Shown: positions 5,872 to 6,875 of the stretch, in pieces
Layout: each line of letters starts with the position of its first letter
Numbering within the stretch: the first letter of the stretch is position 1
Assembly (NCBI GenBank): GCA_945871455.1
Contig: CAMBXJ010000233.1
Coordinates: 1 to 6,875 of the forward strand
DNA length: 6,875 nucleotides
Reading direction: 5' to 3'
From: Asaia bogorensis
GTDB taxonomy: Bacteria; Pseudomonadota; Alphaproteobacteria; Acetobacterales; Acetobacteraceae
Made by a program: the position numbers and the translations under genes
Notes under the pieces: generated by a model
Told to the model about the DNA's origin: nothing
The model's input: only the letters and a program-made list of their open reading frames with translations
Databases searched by the model: none

Positions 5872-6864
5872 ATGCGCATTACGATCCTTGGCGGCGGCGG
5901 ATTTCTCGGGCGCAAGATCGCCACCAGGCTGGCGAAAGAAGGCAGTTTGGGCGGTCGGAAGGTGACCGCGCTGACCCTGTTCGACCTGGCGGCCCCGCAG
6001 CCGCTCCCCGCGCCCTTCCCGGTCACGACCCTGGGCGGAGACATCGTGCAACTGCCGGAAGCCGCCATCCCGACCGGCACCGATGTCGTGTTTCACCTGG
6101 CCGCGGTGGTCAGCGCCCAGGCCGAGGCCGACTATACCCTCGGCCGGCGCGTGAACCTGGGTGGCACCGATGCGGTGATCGACGCCTGCCGCCGCCTGGT
6201 GGGCGCCGGTGCCAAACCGCCACGCGTGGTCTTCACCAGTTCCGTCGCCAGCTTCAGCGGCACCCAGGCATCCGTGCTGCCCGACGACGCGCGCCAGATT
6301 CCCGGCAATTCCTATGGCGCGCAAAAGGCGGCCGCCGAACTGATCCTGGCGGACGCGTCCCGCAAGGGGTTTCTGGACGCCGTCACCATCCGCCTGCCCA
6401 CGGTAATCGTGCGCCCCGGCCGGCCGAACAAGGCCGCCAGTTCCTTCTTCTCCGGCATTATCCGTGAACCCCTGCTGGGCCTGGCAACCGAGCTTCCGGT
6501 GCAAGACCACTTCGCCGCCTGGGTATGCAGCCCAAGGCGCGCGGTCGACTGGCTGCTGCACGCGGCCGCGATGGACACCGCCCCACTCGGGTTGGATCGC
6601 AGTATCACGCCGCCCGGCATATCCACGACGATCGCCGAACTTCTGGCGGCATTGGATCAGGTCAGCCCCGGCGCCAGTGCCCTGGTCCGCCGCGTGGAAG
6701 ACAGGGCGATCGCCGATATCGTCGGCACCTGGCCGCCGGCCTTCGAGGCCAAACGCGCCCCCACCCTCGGCTTCGCCCCGCACGAGCCGGTCGTGGACAT
6801 CATCCGCGCTTTCATCGAGGACGACCTGGAAGCCACCCGGGCGGACAGAGCCCGCGCCCCGTAG
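5872..6864 (+). CDS. denD: D-erythronate dehydrogenase (extended SDR family)
   Basis: A 330-residue cytosolic NAD-dependent oxidoreductase that resembles DenD, which oxidises D-erythronate to 2-dehydro-D-erythronate, the first step of D-erythronate catabolism. The Rossmann motif GGGGFLG (Gly7, Gly10, Gly13) starts almost at the N-terminus and Asp38 ends beta-2, which favours NAD over NADP. TSSVASFSG (from Thr122) carries the catalytic serine, and Tyr148 with Lys152 in SYGAQK form the YxxxK pair. Segments typical of DenD follow: RLPTVIVRPGRPN, AASSFFSGIIREPL and PRRAVDWLLHAA. The length fits the family. The next enzymes of the pathway (OtnI isomerase, OtnK kinase, OtnC decarboxylase) are not in the window, and only 11 bases remain after the stop, so they could lie to the right or elsewhere. 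It is divergent from dpaL across 62 bases. The exact substrate within the sugar-acid group is inferred from sequence similarity. Confidence 0.88.
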   Translation: MRITILGGGGFLGRKIATRLAKEGSLGGRKVTALTLFDLAAPQPLPAPFPVTTLGGDIVQLPEAAIPTGTDVVFHLAAVVSAQAEADYTLGRRVNLGGTDAVIDACRRLVGAGAKPPRVVFTSSVASFSGTQASVLPDDARQIPGNSYGAQKAAAELILADASRKGFLDAVTIRLPTVIVRPGRPNKAASSFFSGIIREPLLGLATELPVQDHFAAWVCSPRRAVDWLLHAAAMDTAPLGLDRSITPPGISTTIAELLAALDQVSPGASALVRRVEDRAIADIVGTWPPAFEAKRAPTLGFAPHEPVVDIIRAFIEDDLEATRADRARAP

Positions 6865-6875
6865 GACGGACCGGG

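Noticed and set aside
5662..6783. A 373-codon minus-strand open frame opposite denD
   Set aside because: It is antisense to a clear DenD and overlaps the start of dpaL. Its Gly/Arg/Gln/His-rich composition shows no motif.

Overview
The window is GC-rich and gene-dense, with protein families common in Alphaproteobacteria. Gene content, codon use and hairpin-rich intergenic DNA suggest a member of the Rhodospirillales, perhaps Acetobacteraceae. That placement is an inference from style, because no rRNA or other phylogenetic marker is present. Seven protein-coding genes can be supported. No tRNA, rRNA, CRISPR array, transposase or prophage gene was seen.

Left part (1-2810, + strand). A 203-base leader carries three consecutive perfect hairpins (58-125). 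It is followed by a fold-type I PLP aminotransferase (204-1433), a TauD/TfdA-type Fe(II)/2-oxoglutarate dioxygenase (1458-2339, 24 bases later) and a single-domain rhodanese (2409-2810, 69 bases later). Each has a good Shine-Dalgarno sequence, and the first two are almost certainly co-transcribed. An aminotransferase, a TauD-like enzyme and a rhodanese together suggest oxidative breakdown of an amino or sulfonate compound. The substrate cannot be read from the sequence.

Middle part (2811-4609). A 220-base convergent gap with candidate terminator hairpins separates the rhodanese from a minus-strand Uma2-family (DUF820) PD-(D/E)XK nuclease-fold protein (3031-3603). Upstream of that gene is a 288-base gap dense in inverted repeats (3643-3841). 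Next comes a small membrane-anchored DUF2939 protein (3892-4539, minus). Its start is set by an AAGGAG site.

Right part (4584-6875). Diaminopropionate ammonia-lyase (dpaL, 4634-5809, minus) ends in a clear intrinsic terminator (4584-4609). It is divergent from D-erythronate dehydrogenase (denD, 5872-6864, +) across only 62 bases, which contain nested inverted repeats that could serve a shared regulator. DpaL degrades 2,3-diaminopropionate to pyruvate and ammonia. DenD makes the first oxidation in D-erythronate use. The partner genes of the erythronate pathway (otnI, otnK, otnC) are not in the window.

Overall this looks like chromosomal accessory metabolism: small-molecule scavenging enzymes plus two poorly characterised proteins. 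I found no convincing new defence or mobile system. The least explained parts are the structured intergenic segments, the shared dpaL/denD control region, and the unknown substrate of the aminotransferase-dioxygenase pair.
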